A stretch of 64,000 nucleotides of DNA from AWTP1-13 sp963814055 (GCA_963814055.1 CAWFBJ010000029.1:62001-126000); one strand, 5' to 3'. Numbered from the stretch's first letter, positions 50,843 to 60,688 are shown. Program-made: numbers and translations. The notes: a model not told the origin generated them from the letters alone.

Positions 50843-51011
50843 GTTGACTCCCTGCCTCGCAATCACACTCGTGAGCCACCCGCCGCTTTCTCGAGAGGGG
50901 CTACCAGCGACCACGACGCTCCATGATGCTCTACAAGAGACATTTCGGCCTTCTAACTGTCAGATAGTATAGCCACGAGATCCACGTCGAACGCGATGCA
51001 CCGGTTGCCCG

Positions 51012-51250
51012 TTGGCAAGAACTGCAATCATCGAGGACCTGGGGCGCTTGCTCGATCTGTTTCGAGTATCGGATGTCAGGGTGCCCATCGAACCGCTACA
51101 GCGAGCACGTCGCCAGACACTCGGCCACAACGGTGTGACCATCTTTGTGTCTGAAGTGGAGGCCAAGATCGTTGCCTCTTGCATGCTGATAACAGCGCCA
51201 AATCTGCTGAGAAGCGGGCGCAGCCATGCGTTCTTGGAGAACCGAGATGC
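51012..51250 (+). pseudogene. Fragment of a GNAT acetyltransferase
   Basis: About 78 codons read ARTAIIEDLGRLLDLFRVSD and TIFVSEVEAKIVASCMLITAPN, which match the N-terminal half of a GNAT acetyltransferase. The reading frame then runs into a palindromic repeat at 51253 and the acetyl-CoA domain (motif A) is gone. Insertion of the repeat or recombination beside it may have cut the gene. Confidence 0.6.
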
Positions 51251-51252
51251 TC

Positions 51253-51291
51253 CCGGAATGTCTGCTTTCAGGGACAAAGCAGACATTCCGG
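51253..51291. repeat. 16-bp perfect inverted repeat
   Basis: CCGGAATGTCTGCTTT (51253-51268) pairs with AAAGCAGACATTCCGG (51276-51291) around a 7-nt spacer. Downstream, the sequence (51300-51410) contains GACGTCCGCTATTGACCCAAAGCAGACG, a motif common in rhizobial intergenic repeats. It is probably a dispersed palindromic element that interrupted a GNAT gene. Confidence 0.8.
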
Positions 51292-51538
51292 AGAAGGCTC
51301 GCCGACGTCCGCTATTGACCCAAAGCAGACGATCTGCCGCAATTTGCGATGCGCAAGGGTCGTCCGCTATTATGCAGTTGGTCAAGTACGCGGATATCGC
51401 GGTGGCTGTGTAGTTCCAGGGAGCGCCTCGCCAATGCGGTTCCCGCCGTTCCTGGAAGGTCCAAAAATGCGACTGGTTCGGGGAGGGGCGAACATCAGAT
51501 ACCCCTTGAACTCGTGCCAACTGACCACCGCAGCGGAG
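51292..51538. other. Region after the palindromic repeat, no gene supported
   Basis: Short frames on both strands across the repeat region show no protein-like features. They are best seen as repeat-derived chance frames. Confidence 0.4.
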
Positions 51539-52034
51539 CTAGCGAGAGCGCGGTCGAGATGTCTGCTGCGAGCTGCTATCGAAAGCGGGGTCGGAAAAAT
51601 GATCGCCTTTGGATGTTGGTTCTCTGCTTGCTGCAATGATGAGGACAACTACCGCTAAAGCCGCACAGATCAGCGCCTTTGCGCCAACGGAACGGGTGAT
51701 GTCACGAAGGTTAGGCACCTTCCCTGCTAAGACCACCTTGGAAGTGACACGCCGGGGCAGGAGTTCAATCAAGCGATTGGCGATCGTCTGCGACTCTAGT
51801 GTGAGTCCATCGCCCACCGGGCAATTGCATTATTAAAGAAGCCAATCTCTGCGCAGCTGGAATCTTCGACAGCTCGGATAGTTCAGCTGCCTCTTCCCAA
51901 GGATCAACATTCAGGCGCGCAAGCGCCGAAAGGACGCTGAGGGGCATTTCATCTTTGTCGGTGTCGATGGCAGCGTAGAGGAAATCGTCGAACTCTGGCC
52001 TGAAGAAAGAGACCGATACCGCGGGCGTCATCAT
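51539..52034 (-). pseudogene. Small protein with C-terminal membrane segment, frameshifted
   Basis: On the minus strand two frames together encode a protein of about 164 codons: MTPAVSVSFFRPEFDDFLYA, PLSVLSALARLNVDPWEEAA and RLASLIMQLPGG, continuing in another frame with TLESQTIANRLIELLPRR and a membrane segment (AKALICAALAVVVLIIAA). Removing one base of the run CCC at 51813-51815 restores it. I recall this pattern from rhizobial proteins of unknown function (DUF-type, N-terminal domain plus C-terminal anchor). As elsewhere in the window, the extra base may be an error. Confidence 0.65.
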
Positions 52035-52148
52035 GATGGCCGACCATCGATCACAGCAACCCCCACTGGGTGGGTATCTGTCTTGAGCACCACGTAACCT
52101 TTCTCCAGTCGGCGTCAGGTTCCAGCCAAGGCAGCAGTACTTCCGCAG

Positions 52149-53447
52149 TTAGGCAGAGAGAGCTTCGAGCAGAGCCGCAATCCTTATAGTCGCGAAATTG
52201 GAAAAGGTGTCCGAAATCGCATACGGCAACACAATCCGATCGCCATGCCGTAAGGCACCACAGGTGTAAACGACGTTGGGAACATATCCTTCGCGCTCTG
52301 TCGGCTCGGGTCGAACGAGTGGCTCGCGCGACCGACCAAGGATCTTGGATGGATCTTTCTTGTCCAGAAGGACAGCACCAATGGAGTACTTTCGAACCGG
52401 TCCCACCCCATGCGTCAGCAGCAACCAACCTTCGTCCAGCTCAATAGGTGAGCCGCAATTTCCGATTTGAACAAACTCCCAAGGATATGCCGGCCGCAGG
52501 AACGCGCATCCACCGTCCCACGTGTAAAGATCATCTGAATAAATCAAATGAAGATTCTCGTTGTCTTGTCTCCCGATCATCGCGTAGCGGCCGTCGATCT
52601 TGCGCGGGAAAAGGCCCATTCCTTTGTTCCGCGTGGCCGTGCCACTAAGAGGTGTCATGCGGAATGATCGGAAGTCAGCAGTTTCCAACAACTCCGACCT
52701 GATCGTCCTTCCGTTGTAGGCCGTGTATGTGGCGAAGAATGTCTTTCGACCTTCGTCCTCGAACTCAACGAACCGGGCATCTTCGATGCCGTTGGCCTGC
52801 GCCTCGGTGATCGGGAAGATGACCCGCTCGCTTAGATCTTCTTCAGCTCTAAAGATGACCTCGACATCGTCGCCGTTGGCACGCGATGTCCGATTTACAA
52901 TTCTAGGAACTGCCGCGAGGCGCGCCGTTGCGTCAATTGCGACGCTCCCGTCGATTGCGATGGAGCCGGACCTGAACGTTAACGATGAAATGTGACCTTC
53001 ACCGACAGCGCGCAGACTCAGGATGAACCGGCACCCCCCGTCGGGTGCACCCGACTGGTCGGGATGGCGCACAATGCTAGGATTGAACAAAGCCGATGCT
53101 TCGAACGAGTACTCGTGAAGAAAATAGGCGCCGACCAGATATCGCTGTGTTTTCGTGAGTACGGCATGCGGCTCCAGCGCGTCTTCCATCTCGACGGCGC
53201 GCGCTCCGAAGATCTCGAGCAGATTCCTGTGACGGCCTTCGAAGTTTTCGAGCACCTCTTTCAACTGCTGTTCAGCAGCGTCAGAGTCCAGCCCTAGCAC
53301 TCTGTCAACGATGTGATTGGCGCGGGTCTTGTCGGTGGCGTTGAGGTCCCGAGGCTCGACCGACGGTTTGAAAGGCCGCACAACGACCCTGGCCGGATCC
53401 GGCCTCAGATACAGAGCCTGACGGTTCAAGAACTTGGGTTGAGACAA
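52149..53447 (-). CDS. Glycoside hydrolase family 130 protein
   Basis: This 432-residue protein has a five-bladed beta-propeller GH130 pattern, with FNPSIVRHP, NGIEDARFVEF, MGLFPRKIDGRYAMIGRQDNEN and FVQIGNCGSPIELDEGWLLLTHG. GH130 enzymes are mostly phosphorylases acting on beta-mannosides (mannosyl-glucose, mannan) through Asp-mediated phosphorolysis. The neighbouring manA supports mannose metabolism. It ends the three-gene minus-strand operon, 39 bp after the GT4 gene. Confidence 0.85.
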   Translation of the reverse strand: MSQPKFLNRQALYLRPDPARVVVRPFKPSVEPRDLNATDKTRANHIVDRVLGLDSDAAEQQLKEVLENFEGRHRNLLEIFGARAVEMEDALEPHAVLTKTQRYLVGAYFLHEYSFEASALFNPSIVRHPDQSGAPDGGCRFILSLRAVGEGHISSLTFRSGSIAIDGSVAIDATARLAAVPRIVNRTSRANGDDVEVIFRAEEDLSERVIFPITEAQANGIEDARFVEFEDEGRKTFFATYTAYNGRTIRSELLETADFRSFRMTPLSGTATRNKGMGLFPRKIDGRYAMIGRQDNENLHLIYSDDLYTWDGGCAFLRPAYPWEFVQIGNCGSPIELDEGWLLLTHGVGPVRKYSIGAVLLDKKDPSKILGRSREPLVRPEPTEREGYVPNVVYTCGALRHGDRIVLPYAISDTFSNFATIRIAALLEALSA

Positions 53448-53486
53448 AAAAGCCCCCTTGCGTCGTTCGTTGTGCGATGGGTCAGC

Positions 53487-55782
53487 TCAGGCACTAAGAG
53501 GCAGTTTGTGCGCAAGCTCGGCAGGCGATATCGTCACGCCGATGCGTGCAAACTGACGCATCTCCGCAAGGCCAAGGAGATAGGATAGCACCGACTCGGC
53601 GCCCCTATTTTCATTTGGTCGATCGGGATGCAGCCCGTCCCGGCAACTGCCCGTGCTAATGTCGACGAGCGATGTCTGCAGGTCGTTGCCGCCCAGGAAC
53701 CAGTCGAACGCGCGCAAAGCTCCTGCCGTCCACTCCTCGCTGTCGTGCACGCGCCATGCCGCAAGGCAGGCCGAAATTGCCGCAGCTGCTTCTACAGGCT
53801 GCTGGTCGAACGCTTGGGGAGTCTTTGCGTTCAACACCGAAGCTTTCGGTGCCGACTGGTCGGAAGTATCCATCTGGTGTGGTCTGCAGGGCCATGAGCC
53901 AACGCAGGGACGCGAGACCAACCTTGACGACCTGAGGTCGCTTCAGTGCTTCACCGGTGAGCAGTAGCGCTTGCGGAAGGCGCGCATTGTCGTAGGCGAG
54001 GACATCCTCATACCAGTGCCAATCCTTGGTTTCCGCAGCGCGGAACGCGGATATGAGCCTGTCAGCCAGCACTTCACGCATGCGGCCGGCTGCCAAATCT
54101 CCCACCACCAAAGCGCAATACGCATCCAATCCTAGAAGTGTGAAAGCCCAAGCCCGCGGAGATCGAAAGTGCTCGACGGCAGGTAAGGCGGTCTTGAACA
54201 GTGCAGCCGCCCACCTCCGGCGTGACGGATCAGTGTCGTTACGTGCGCATTCGCCCAAGGCCCAGAGCGTCCGTCCGTGGCTGTCCTCTGAACCTTGCGC
54301 CTCCAGCCATCGCCGATCATAGCTCATGAAGTTCCGGAATCGGCCGGTATCCGGGTTCCAGGCGTGCTGGATGAACGCGGCGAAGCGCGCTGTCATAGGC
54401 TCGGGCAGCCGAGTTTCCCCAAGGTTTGCAAGCGCATTCGATAGCAGCAGTGCGCGGGCGTTGTCATCGACGCAGTAGCCGTGAGCGCGGTCTGGAATGG
54501 AATGGACGGCGTGCTGGAGTAGTCCCGTGCTGTCGCACATCGAAAGGAAGTGGCCTGTCCGCATGTCGGGAAAAGCGCTGCCTTCGCGCCAGAACTCGCT
54601 TTGGGCGGCGGGAGCGCGATTGCCGATCCGACGCGTCTCGTGTGCCGACTCGAAAGCCGCCAGATAGCGCTTTGCCGTTTGCGCCCATGTCATTGATCGG
54701 CTGGCTGCGTACGCGCGTTTGCGCATTGCGTGCCGGCGGACATCGTTGGTCAACAGTGCCGCAATCTCCGCGCCAATAGCTTGCGAATCGCCAAATGGCA
54801 CGAGAATGCCGCGCCCATCATCCAGCAACTCCCTGGCGTGCCAGTAGGGTGTCGAGATAACCGCTTTCCCCAGTCCGAAGCTGTAGGCCAGCGTGCCGGA
54901 GGTCATCTGCGCTTCATTGAGGTAGGGCGTCGCATACACGTCGCACATCGAGATGAAGTCTAACAGCGTGGCTTGGTCGACAAACTGGTTGATAAAGACA
55001 ACGTGGTCCTCCATGCCGAGCTCACGCACTCTGGTGTTCAGGCTTTCGCGATAGGCCTCGCCCTGATGTCGAATGAGGTTGGGGTGGGTTGCGCCGAGGA
55101 TGACATAGACGGCGTTTGGACAGGATTCGACAACGCTCGGCATGGCATCGATCACCGTCTCGATACCTTTGCTGGGCGACAGCAAACCGAACGTTAGGAT
55201 CACGGTCTTGCCGCTGAAGCCAAATTTGGCCTTCGCGTGATGGGTCTCCAAAAACGGAAAGTCGGGGATGCCGTGCGGGATCACCTCGATCTTCTGTGGC
55301 GGCACGTTGTGCACGGATCGCAGAAGCTCGCGGCCTTTTTCAGCCATGACGATCACCTTGGTCGACTTGGCGATGATCCTGCTCATGACGCTGTGCTGAG
55401 CCGGCGTCGGTGCAGGGAGCACGGTATGCAGCGTCGTGACGATCGGCATCGAGAGGCGTTGCAAGAGCTCGATGATGTGTTCACCGGCCTCGCCGCCGAA
55501 AATCCCGTACTCATGCTGAAGCGAAACAACGTCGAACCGAGCTGTGTTCAGAAAGCCGGCGGCTTCGGCATAGGCGTTGATCGTCTCCTCGGGGATCTGG
55601 AAGCGTACGGCCGCTGGATAGTCGTAAGCGTTGCCAGGGTCGTTCATGGCAACGACACAGGTATCGAGACTGGGGCGGGCCGTGGAGATCGCCCGATGTA
55701 GATCATGCGTGAATGTTGCAATTCCGCAGCGGCGCGGAAGGTGGTTGCCGATGAGCGCAACGCGTTTGAATGGGTTATTCAT
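53487..55782 (-). pseudogene. Large GT4 glycosyltransferase fused to a helical domain, one-base frameshift
   Basis: The N-terminal 400 residues have a GT-B/GT4 glycosyltransferase fold: VALIGNHLPRRCGIATFTHDL, IEVIPHGIPDFPF and FGLLSPSKGIETVIDAM with EAQMTSGTLAYSFGLGKAV. The rest is an alpha-helical barrel with GYCVDDNARALLLSNALANLG and, in a second frame, DQQPVEAAAAISACLAAWR and TGSCRDGLHPDRPNENRGAES. Removing one T near 53835 gives one gene of 764 codons. The family is known in bacteria with GH130 neighbours. The C-terminal domain resembles glycoside hydrolases of the six-hairpin fold. It overlaps manA by 4 bp. Confidence 0.8.
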
Positions 55783-56741
55783 TGCATCGTTCCTATTTGC
55801 CCATGCGCCGAGGCGGACTTTGTCCGAGCGATGGACGTTGGCGCCACCTTTGGCAGTCCCCCTCCCGTTGCAGCCGGTTGTGCAGGGCGCTCCAGCAAGC
55901 TGGGAACAGGACAACCCACACCCGTGTAGGCCACAAGGCTTGTCATGCCCTCTGGCCCAGCGTGTAGATCGACGCTATCCGACTGCGCAAAAATGGCGTC
56001 TCCCGCGACGACGTCTAACTTCCCGGCGCGGCCGCTGCCGCTGACGACAAGCAGCCAGGTCTCGTGCTCGGCCTCAAGGTGAAGCACGGATCTCTGTGTC
56101 AGTTCGATCCGCTCGAACGCAAAGTGCGTGTTGGACACAAGAAGCGTGCGCTCATCCGTGAGGCGCTTGGATTTCAAGTCAGCTTCGGCCGGAACCGCGT
56201 CTGCCACGGCAACGGCGTTTGCAACGTGCAGCTCACGCTTGCGGCCGAAATCAAACATCCGGAACGTTGCGTCGCTACGCTGCTGAATCTCCGCAATCAC
56301 GAGACCTGCGCCGATCGCGTGGATCGTGCCGGCGGGAACAGAAACAACATCACCCGTAAGAACCGTTCGCCACGCAACAAGCCCGGCGATCGAGCCGTCG
56401 TCGACAGCCTCGCGCAATTGCCGCGAAGAGAGCTGCTTCTTTAGGCCAAGAGCGATCTTGGCTCCGGGTGCAGCACTCAGGATATACCAGGCTTCGGCCT
56501 TGCCACGTGCCTGGCCCATCGACTGCGCGTAGGCGTCGTCTGGATGGACTTGAATGGAAAGTGGCTGACTTGTGAACAGCAACTTCAGCAGAAGCGACGG
56601 TTCTGACTCAGCATTGCCAAGTCGCTCGTACCAGATTTCACCAACCAAACCGCCGTCTTTTTTTGCCGTATTCCAGGGCCGGAGGTCGGCGACGCCCCAA
56701 GGTTTTCGCACGGTCTGCCCGCGCGCGCGTTCGATCGCCAT
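55779..56741 (-). CDS. manA: Class I mannose-6-phosphate isomerase
   Basis: This 320-residue cupin enzyme interconverts fructose-6-P and mannose-6-P. Zinc ligands are visible in LSIQVHPDD (Gln, His), KAEAWYIL (Glu) and TIHAIGAG (His). The shorter length and missing C-terminal domain are typical of bacterial class I proteins of this type. It is the first gene of manA-GT4-GH130. An 8-bp inverted repeat just before the start (56745-56778) can hide its ribosome site. A 12-bp palindrome lies further upstream. Confidence 0.88.
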   Translation of the reverse strand: MAIERARGQTVRKPWGVADLRPWNTAKKDGGLVGEIWYERLGNAESEPSLLLKLLFTSQPLSIQVHPDDAYAQSMGQARGKAEAWYILSAAPGAKIALGLKKQLSSRQLREAVDDGSIAGLVAWRTVLTGDVVSVPAGTIHAIGAGLVIAEIQQRSDATFRMFDFGRKRELHVANAVAVADAVPAEADLKSKRLTDERTLLVSNTHFAFERIELTQRSVLHLEAEHETWLLVVSGSGRAGKLDVVAGDAIFAQSDSVDLHAGPEGMTSLVAYTGVGCPVPSLLERPAQPAATGGGLPKVAPTSIARTKSASAHGQIGTMQ

Positions 56742-56744
56742 AGC

Positions 56745-56778
56745 GTGTCACCTGAAGTAAAGGGTTCAAAGGTGACAC
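56745..56778 (-). promoter_or_regulatory. Inverted repeat overlapping the manA ribosome site
   Basis: On the minus strand GTGTCACC (56771-56778) pairs with GGTGACAC (56745-56752) across 18 nt. The likely Shine-Dalgarno AGGTGA lies in the second arm and 6 nt before the ATG, so the hairpin would block ribosome access. It could also be a protein operator. The region 56742-57192 holds no gene. Confidence 0.55.
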
Positions 56779-56888
56779 CGGCAGCCAAGCCGTTGGGCAG
56801 AATGTGGGGATGTCACTGAGCACTATGCCGCTCTTCCGTGCGAAATAGATACTCAAATCGACCCTCGGTCGTGCTGCGCGTGAAATCC

Positions 56889-56900
56889 TAACCTAGGTTA
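56889..56900. promoter_or_regulatory. 12-bp perfect palindrome TAACCTAGGTTA
   Basis: This palindrome lies in the divergent gap between manA and plsC. It could be an operator that controls both directions of the glycan/lipid locus. It contains CCTAGG, as does the emr operator half-site, but context differs. Only one copy was noticed here. Confidence 0.45.
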
Positions 56901-57192
56901 AGCATCACACCGAAAACATCCTCTAGGTTCCACGCACGCTGGCAAGTTCCGGTGTCCTGCGGCCAACGCGGTGAGTATCTGCGCGTGTCGAGGGCACGAC
57001 GAGCAAGTTGCTGCGGCGACAGTGCGTTCGCGACCGGAAATACGACATCCCTTCATCTTCCTTGTTTCTGACCAGTGAAGGGCAACTAGAGCCGACTGTG
57101 CGTCGCACGATCGGTGCGTGCCCTACGCTGAGGGCCACATCGAGCTCGCCCCTTTGGGTGAAGCTGAAAGATTTCACGTCAGGAGGCGGTGA

Positions 57193-57816
57193 ATGAGCTT
57201 GCTCACGGTCCTTTCACCAGGGCTCAGGATTCTGTTCGATCGTGTCGGCAAGCCTGAGATCATTCGTCGCCCGCCCGTGCTTCAGCTCGGCGGAGCGGGA
57301 GCTGTCATCGCCTGCAACCACACCGGCTGGGCCGACAGCCTTTGGATTGCCTATGCCGTCTATCCGAGGCAACTGCGCTACATGTCGAAGGAGGAGCTGT
57401 TCGGTTCGCCGCTGGCAAGATGGGTCTTGCAGCAGGGTGGTTCGATCCCGATCGATCGCGCCGACCCTTCGCCGAGTTCAATTAAGACAGCAGTTGATGC
57501 GCTGCAGAATGGCGAGATCATCCTGATCTTTCCGAGCGGCACACGGAAGACCGAGAATGCTGTCTTCAAGCGGGGTGCTGCGGCAGTGGCACTGCTCGCC
57601 CGGGTTCCGCTCGTGCCTGCCTTCTACGAGGGGCCCAGGCATATGCAGATGAGTCATGTCGTACATCGGCCGCGCGTCCGGGTGACGTTTGGGACGCCCA
57701 TTCCAACAACGGAATTGCCACTTGGAAAGTCAACAACGCTTGCCCTCACCCACCAGCTCGAACGAGCTATCGCCAAATTGAAACCAACTGTGACCTTGGA
57801 TCGCTACGCTGCCTAG
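57193..57816 (+). CDS. 1-acylglycerol-3-phosphate acyltransferase (PlsC-type)
   Basis: This 207-residue membrane-associated acyltransferase has the catalytic HX4D motif in NHTGWADS, motif II around MSKEELFG, motif III FPSGTRK, and PLVPAFYEG. It adds a second acyl chain to lysophosphatidic acid or a related lipid acceptor. AGGAGG lies 9 bp before ATG 57193. It is the first gene of plsC-GH13-GT4, and may place lipid anchors on a glycan. Confidence 0.9.
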   Translation: MSLLTVLSPGLRILFDRVGKPEIIRRPPVLQLGGAGAVIACNHTGWADSLWIAYAVYPRQLRYMSKEELFGSPLARWVLQQGGSIPIDRADPSPSSIKTAVDALQNGEIILIFPSGTRKTENAVFKRGAAAVALLARVPLVPAFYEGPRHMQMSHVVHRPRVRVTFGTPIPTTELPLGKSTTLALTHQLERAIAKLKPTVTLDRYAA

Positions 57817-57893
57817 TGGTTCGGAGGCAATTATTGCGTGGCCAGCGACGAGGCTGATCGTGATTTCGCATCATGCACAATAGAGCAGGTCTC

Positions 57894-59498
57894 ATGACCG
57901 CCCCTTGGTGGCAGAAGGCAGTTTTCTATCAGGTCTACCCGCGCTCCTTTCAGGACACGAACGGCGACGGCATCGGCGAACTGAAGGGGATCGAGCGGCG
58001 ATTAGACTACTTGGTGGACCTCGGCATCGACGCAATCTGGATCTCGCCCATCTTCCCTTCGCCGATGGCCGACTTCGGCTACGATGTTGCCGAGTATTGC
58101 GATGTCGATCCACGTTTCGGCACGCTCGATGACTTCGACGACCTGCTTGCACAGGCGCACACGCGCGGGCTCAAGGTTCTGCTCGACTTCGTGCCCAATC
58201 ACACGTCCGACCGGCATCCTTGGTTCATCGAGAGCCGCGCCTCACTCAACAATCCGAAACGCGATTGGTACATCTGGCGCGACCCTGCTTCCGGCGGCGG
58301 ACCACCCAACAACTGGATCAGCGATTTCGGCGGCTCCGCCTGGGAGTGGGACGCACCCACGGGCCAGTATTATTACCACGCCTTTCTCAAGGAGCAGGCG
58401 GATCTCAACTGGCGCAATCCCGATGTGCAGGCTGCCATGTACGACGTCATGCGCTTCTGGTTCGACCGTGGCGTGGATGGCTTTCGCATCGACGTTCTCT
58501 GGCACATGGTGAAGGCGGCAAACTTTCCGGATAATCCGCCTAATCCAGGCTATCGGCCCGCAATGGGTGAGATGCACCGCGTGCTCCAGCTGCATTCCAC
58601 TGACCAGCTGGAGGTGCACGACCTCGCCGCGGACATGCGCGCTATCGCCGACAGCTATGGCGCCAACGGGCAGGGCGAGCGGGTACTGATCGGCGAGATC
58701 TACTTGCCGGTCGATCGGCTGGTGCACTACTACGGTCGTGAACGGACCGGCGTGCATCTGCCCTTCAACTTCCAGCTCATCGATGCGGCGTGGGAGGCGC
58801 ACTCCCTAGCCAAGCTGATCGCCGAGTATGAGGCGGCGCTTCCGCCGGGCGGTTGGCCGAACTGGGTGCTCGGCAATCACGATCGGCCCCGCATCGCCAC
58901 CAAGCGTGGGGAAGCGCAGGCCCGCATCGCCGCTATGCTGCTGCTGACACTTCGCGGGACACCCACCCTTTACTACGGCGACGAACTGGGTTTGACCGAC
59001 GTCGCGATTCCGACAGCCCAGGTTCAGGACCCGCGTGAGCTACGTGAACCGGGCCTCGGTTTGGGTCGCGACCCGGTGCGCACGCCAATGCCCTGGGACG
59101 GGACCGAGAACGCCGGCTTCTCTGTGGCCAAGCCGTGGCTGCCGTTCAATGCCGACTGGCCGACACGCAATGTGGTGGCGATGACGGAAGAACCTCATTC
59201 GATCCTGACACTCTATCGCCGGTTGCTGGCGATGAGGCGAACGCATCCGGCGCTGTCGATCGGCGACTTCGCTCTGCTGCCCACGCAAGGCGACGTGTTC
59301 GCCTATGAGCGCCGGCACGGCGCGGAGCGACTGATCGTGGCGCTCAATCTCGGGAACCGATTGCAACGCCTGCCGTGGCCAGACTGGGCACGTGATTGCC
59401 AACTGCTCTTGTCTACTCTCGCAACAGGATCGGCGCCAAGCGATGGCGGTACCCTGCTACTGCAGGGGAACGAGGGCATGATCCTTACGCTCAATTGA
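57894..59498 (+). CDS. GH13 alpha-glucosidase-like enzyme
   Basis: This protein of about 534 residues has a (beta/alpha)8 barrel with the GH13 regions: DFVPNHTSDRHPW (region I), GFRIDVLWHM with the nucleophile Asp (region II), GEIYLPV with the acid/base Glu (region III) and NHDRPRIATK with the transition-state Asp (region IV). It belongs to the oligo-1,6-glucosidase/alpha-glucosidase subgroup. ATG 57894 has AGCAGG upstream and a start at 57873 is also open. It follows plsC by about 77 bp and precedes GT4 by 24 bp. Confidence 0.9.
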   Translation: MTAPWWQKAVFYQVYPRSFQDTNGDGIGELKGIERRLDYLVDLGIDAIWISPIFPSPMADFGYDVAEYCDVDPRFGTLDDFDDLLAQAHTRGLKVLLDFVPNHTSDRHPWFIESRASLNNPKRDWYIWRDPASGGGPPNNWISDFGGSAWEWDAPTGQYYYHAFLKEQADLNWRNPDVQAAMYDVMRFWFDRGVDGFRIDVLWHMVKAANFPDNPPNPGYRPAMGEMHRVLQLHSTDQLEVHDLAADMRAIADSYGANGQGERVLIGEIYLPVDRLVHYYGRERTGVHLPFNFQLIDAAWEAHSLAKLIAEYEAALPPGGWPNWVLGNHDRPRIATKRGEAQARIAAMLLLTLRGTPTLYYGDELGLTDVAIPTAQVQDPRELREPGLGLGRDPVRTPMPWDGTENAGFSVAKPWLPFNADWPTRNVVAMTEEPHSILTLYRRLLAMRRTHPALSIGDFALLPTQGDVFAYERRHGAERLIVALNLGNRLQRLPWPDWARDCQLLLSTLATGSAPSDGGTLLLQGNEGMILTLN

Positions 59499-59522
59499 CG
59501 AAGGCAAAAAGAGGACAACGGC

Positions 59523-60530
59523 TTGCGCATTGCTATGCTGGCGCCAATCTCCTGGCGCACCCCACCGCGCCACTATGGCCCGTGGGAACTGGTGACGAGC
59601 CTACTGACCGAGGCGCTGGTGGCGCGCGGTGTCGACGTCACGTTGTTTGCCACCAAGGACAGTCAGACTTCAGGCAAGCTAGCTGGAGTGTGCCCGGCGC
59701 CCTATTCCGAGGACCCTGCCGTCGACGCCAAGGCGTGGGAGATGCTTCACGTTGCGCACGTCTTCGAACGGGCCGGTGAGTTTGATCTGATTCACAACCA
59801 GGCGGATTTCGTGCCCCTTGCCTTCTCGCGGCTGGTAGAGACGCCGGTAGTGACGACGATCCATGGCTTCTCGTCGGAACGCATTCTGCCAACCTTCAAA
59901 GCGTATGAGGATCGCGTTCACTATGTGGCAATCAGCAACGCCGATCGCCGATCGGACTTGCACTATGCGGCAACCATCCACCACGGCATCCAGTTGGCCG
60001 ACTTTCAGTTCAACCAGAGTGGTAGCGACGACCTACTCTTTTTCGGACGCATCCACCCCGACAAAGGGGCATCCGAGGCGATTACGGCAGCCCGTCGGGC
60101 GCGGCGACGGCTCGTCATGGCCGGCATCATCCAGGATCAAGACTATCACCGTGAATACATCGCGCCCGCGCTCGACGACCGAAACGTGGTGTATCGCGGC
60201 CCGGTGGGTGGGAGGGACCGTACGAACATCCTGGGTTCCGCCCGTGCGCTGCTCCATCTCGTCAACTTCAACGAACCATTCGGACTATCGGTGGTTGAGG
60301 CGCTCGCCAGCGGCACACCTGTTATTGCCTCCAACCGCGGATCGATGCCCGAACTGATCGATCATGGTGTGACCGGCTTTTTGGTCGACAGCATCGATGA
60401 AGCTGTGGACGCGATCGGCCGCATCGGCGAGATCGATCGCGCCGCCTGCCGCGCGGCAGTATTAGCGCGGTTCACGGTCGACCGCATGGCCGACAGGTAC
60501 ATGGAACTGTACCGATCGCTCCTGGACTGA
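59523..60530 (+). CDS. Glycosyltransferase family 4
   Basis: This 335-residue GT-B fold protein has AMLAPISWRTPPRHYGPWE at its start, a donor-site FFGRIHPDKGASEAITAARR and the nucleotide-sugar EX7E motif in FNEPFGLSVVEALASGTPVIA. It transfers a hexose from a nucleotide sugar to an acceptor glycan or lipid. It starts at TTG 59523. It is downstream of GH13 and plsC, possibly building the polymer that GH13 or GH130 remodels. Confidence 0.88.
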   Translation: MRIAMLAPISWRTPPRHYGPWELVTSLLTEALVARGVDVTLFATKDSQTSGKLAGVCPAPYSEDPAVDAKAWEMLHVAHVFERAGEFDLIHNQADFVPLAFSRLVETPVVTTIHGFSSERILPTFKAYEDRVHYVAISNADRRSDLHYAATIHHGIQLADFQFNQSGSDDLLFFGRIHPDKGASEAITAARRARRRLVMAGIIQDQDYHREYIAPALDDRNVVYRGPVGGRDRTNILGSARALLHLVNFNEPFGLSVVEALASGTPVIASNRGSMPELIDHGVTGFLVDSIDEAVDAIGRIGEIDRAACRAAVLARFTVDRMADRYMELYRSLLD

Positions 60531-60688
60531 GAATGATCTCGGCCTTCAACGACTGACCACCGCTGCTTGCACCGGGAGTTGCAACGCGCAATAGAGCTTG
60601 CGCGAGATCCAACGCGGACCTACCGTTGATTCGGTGTAGCCGCAAGGTTGCGGGGAGTTACCATCGCATAACAAAAAGGACCAATCAG

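Noticed and set aside
51300..51660. Several small frames around the palindromic repeat
   Set aside because: They are made from repeat sequence and have no ribosome sites or protein-like patterns.
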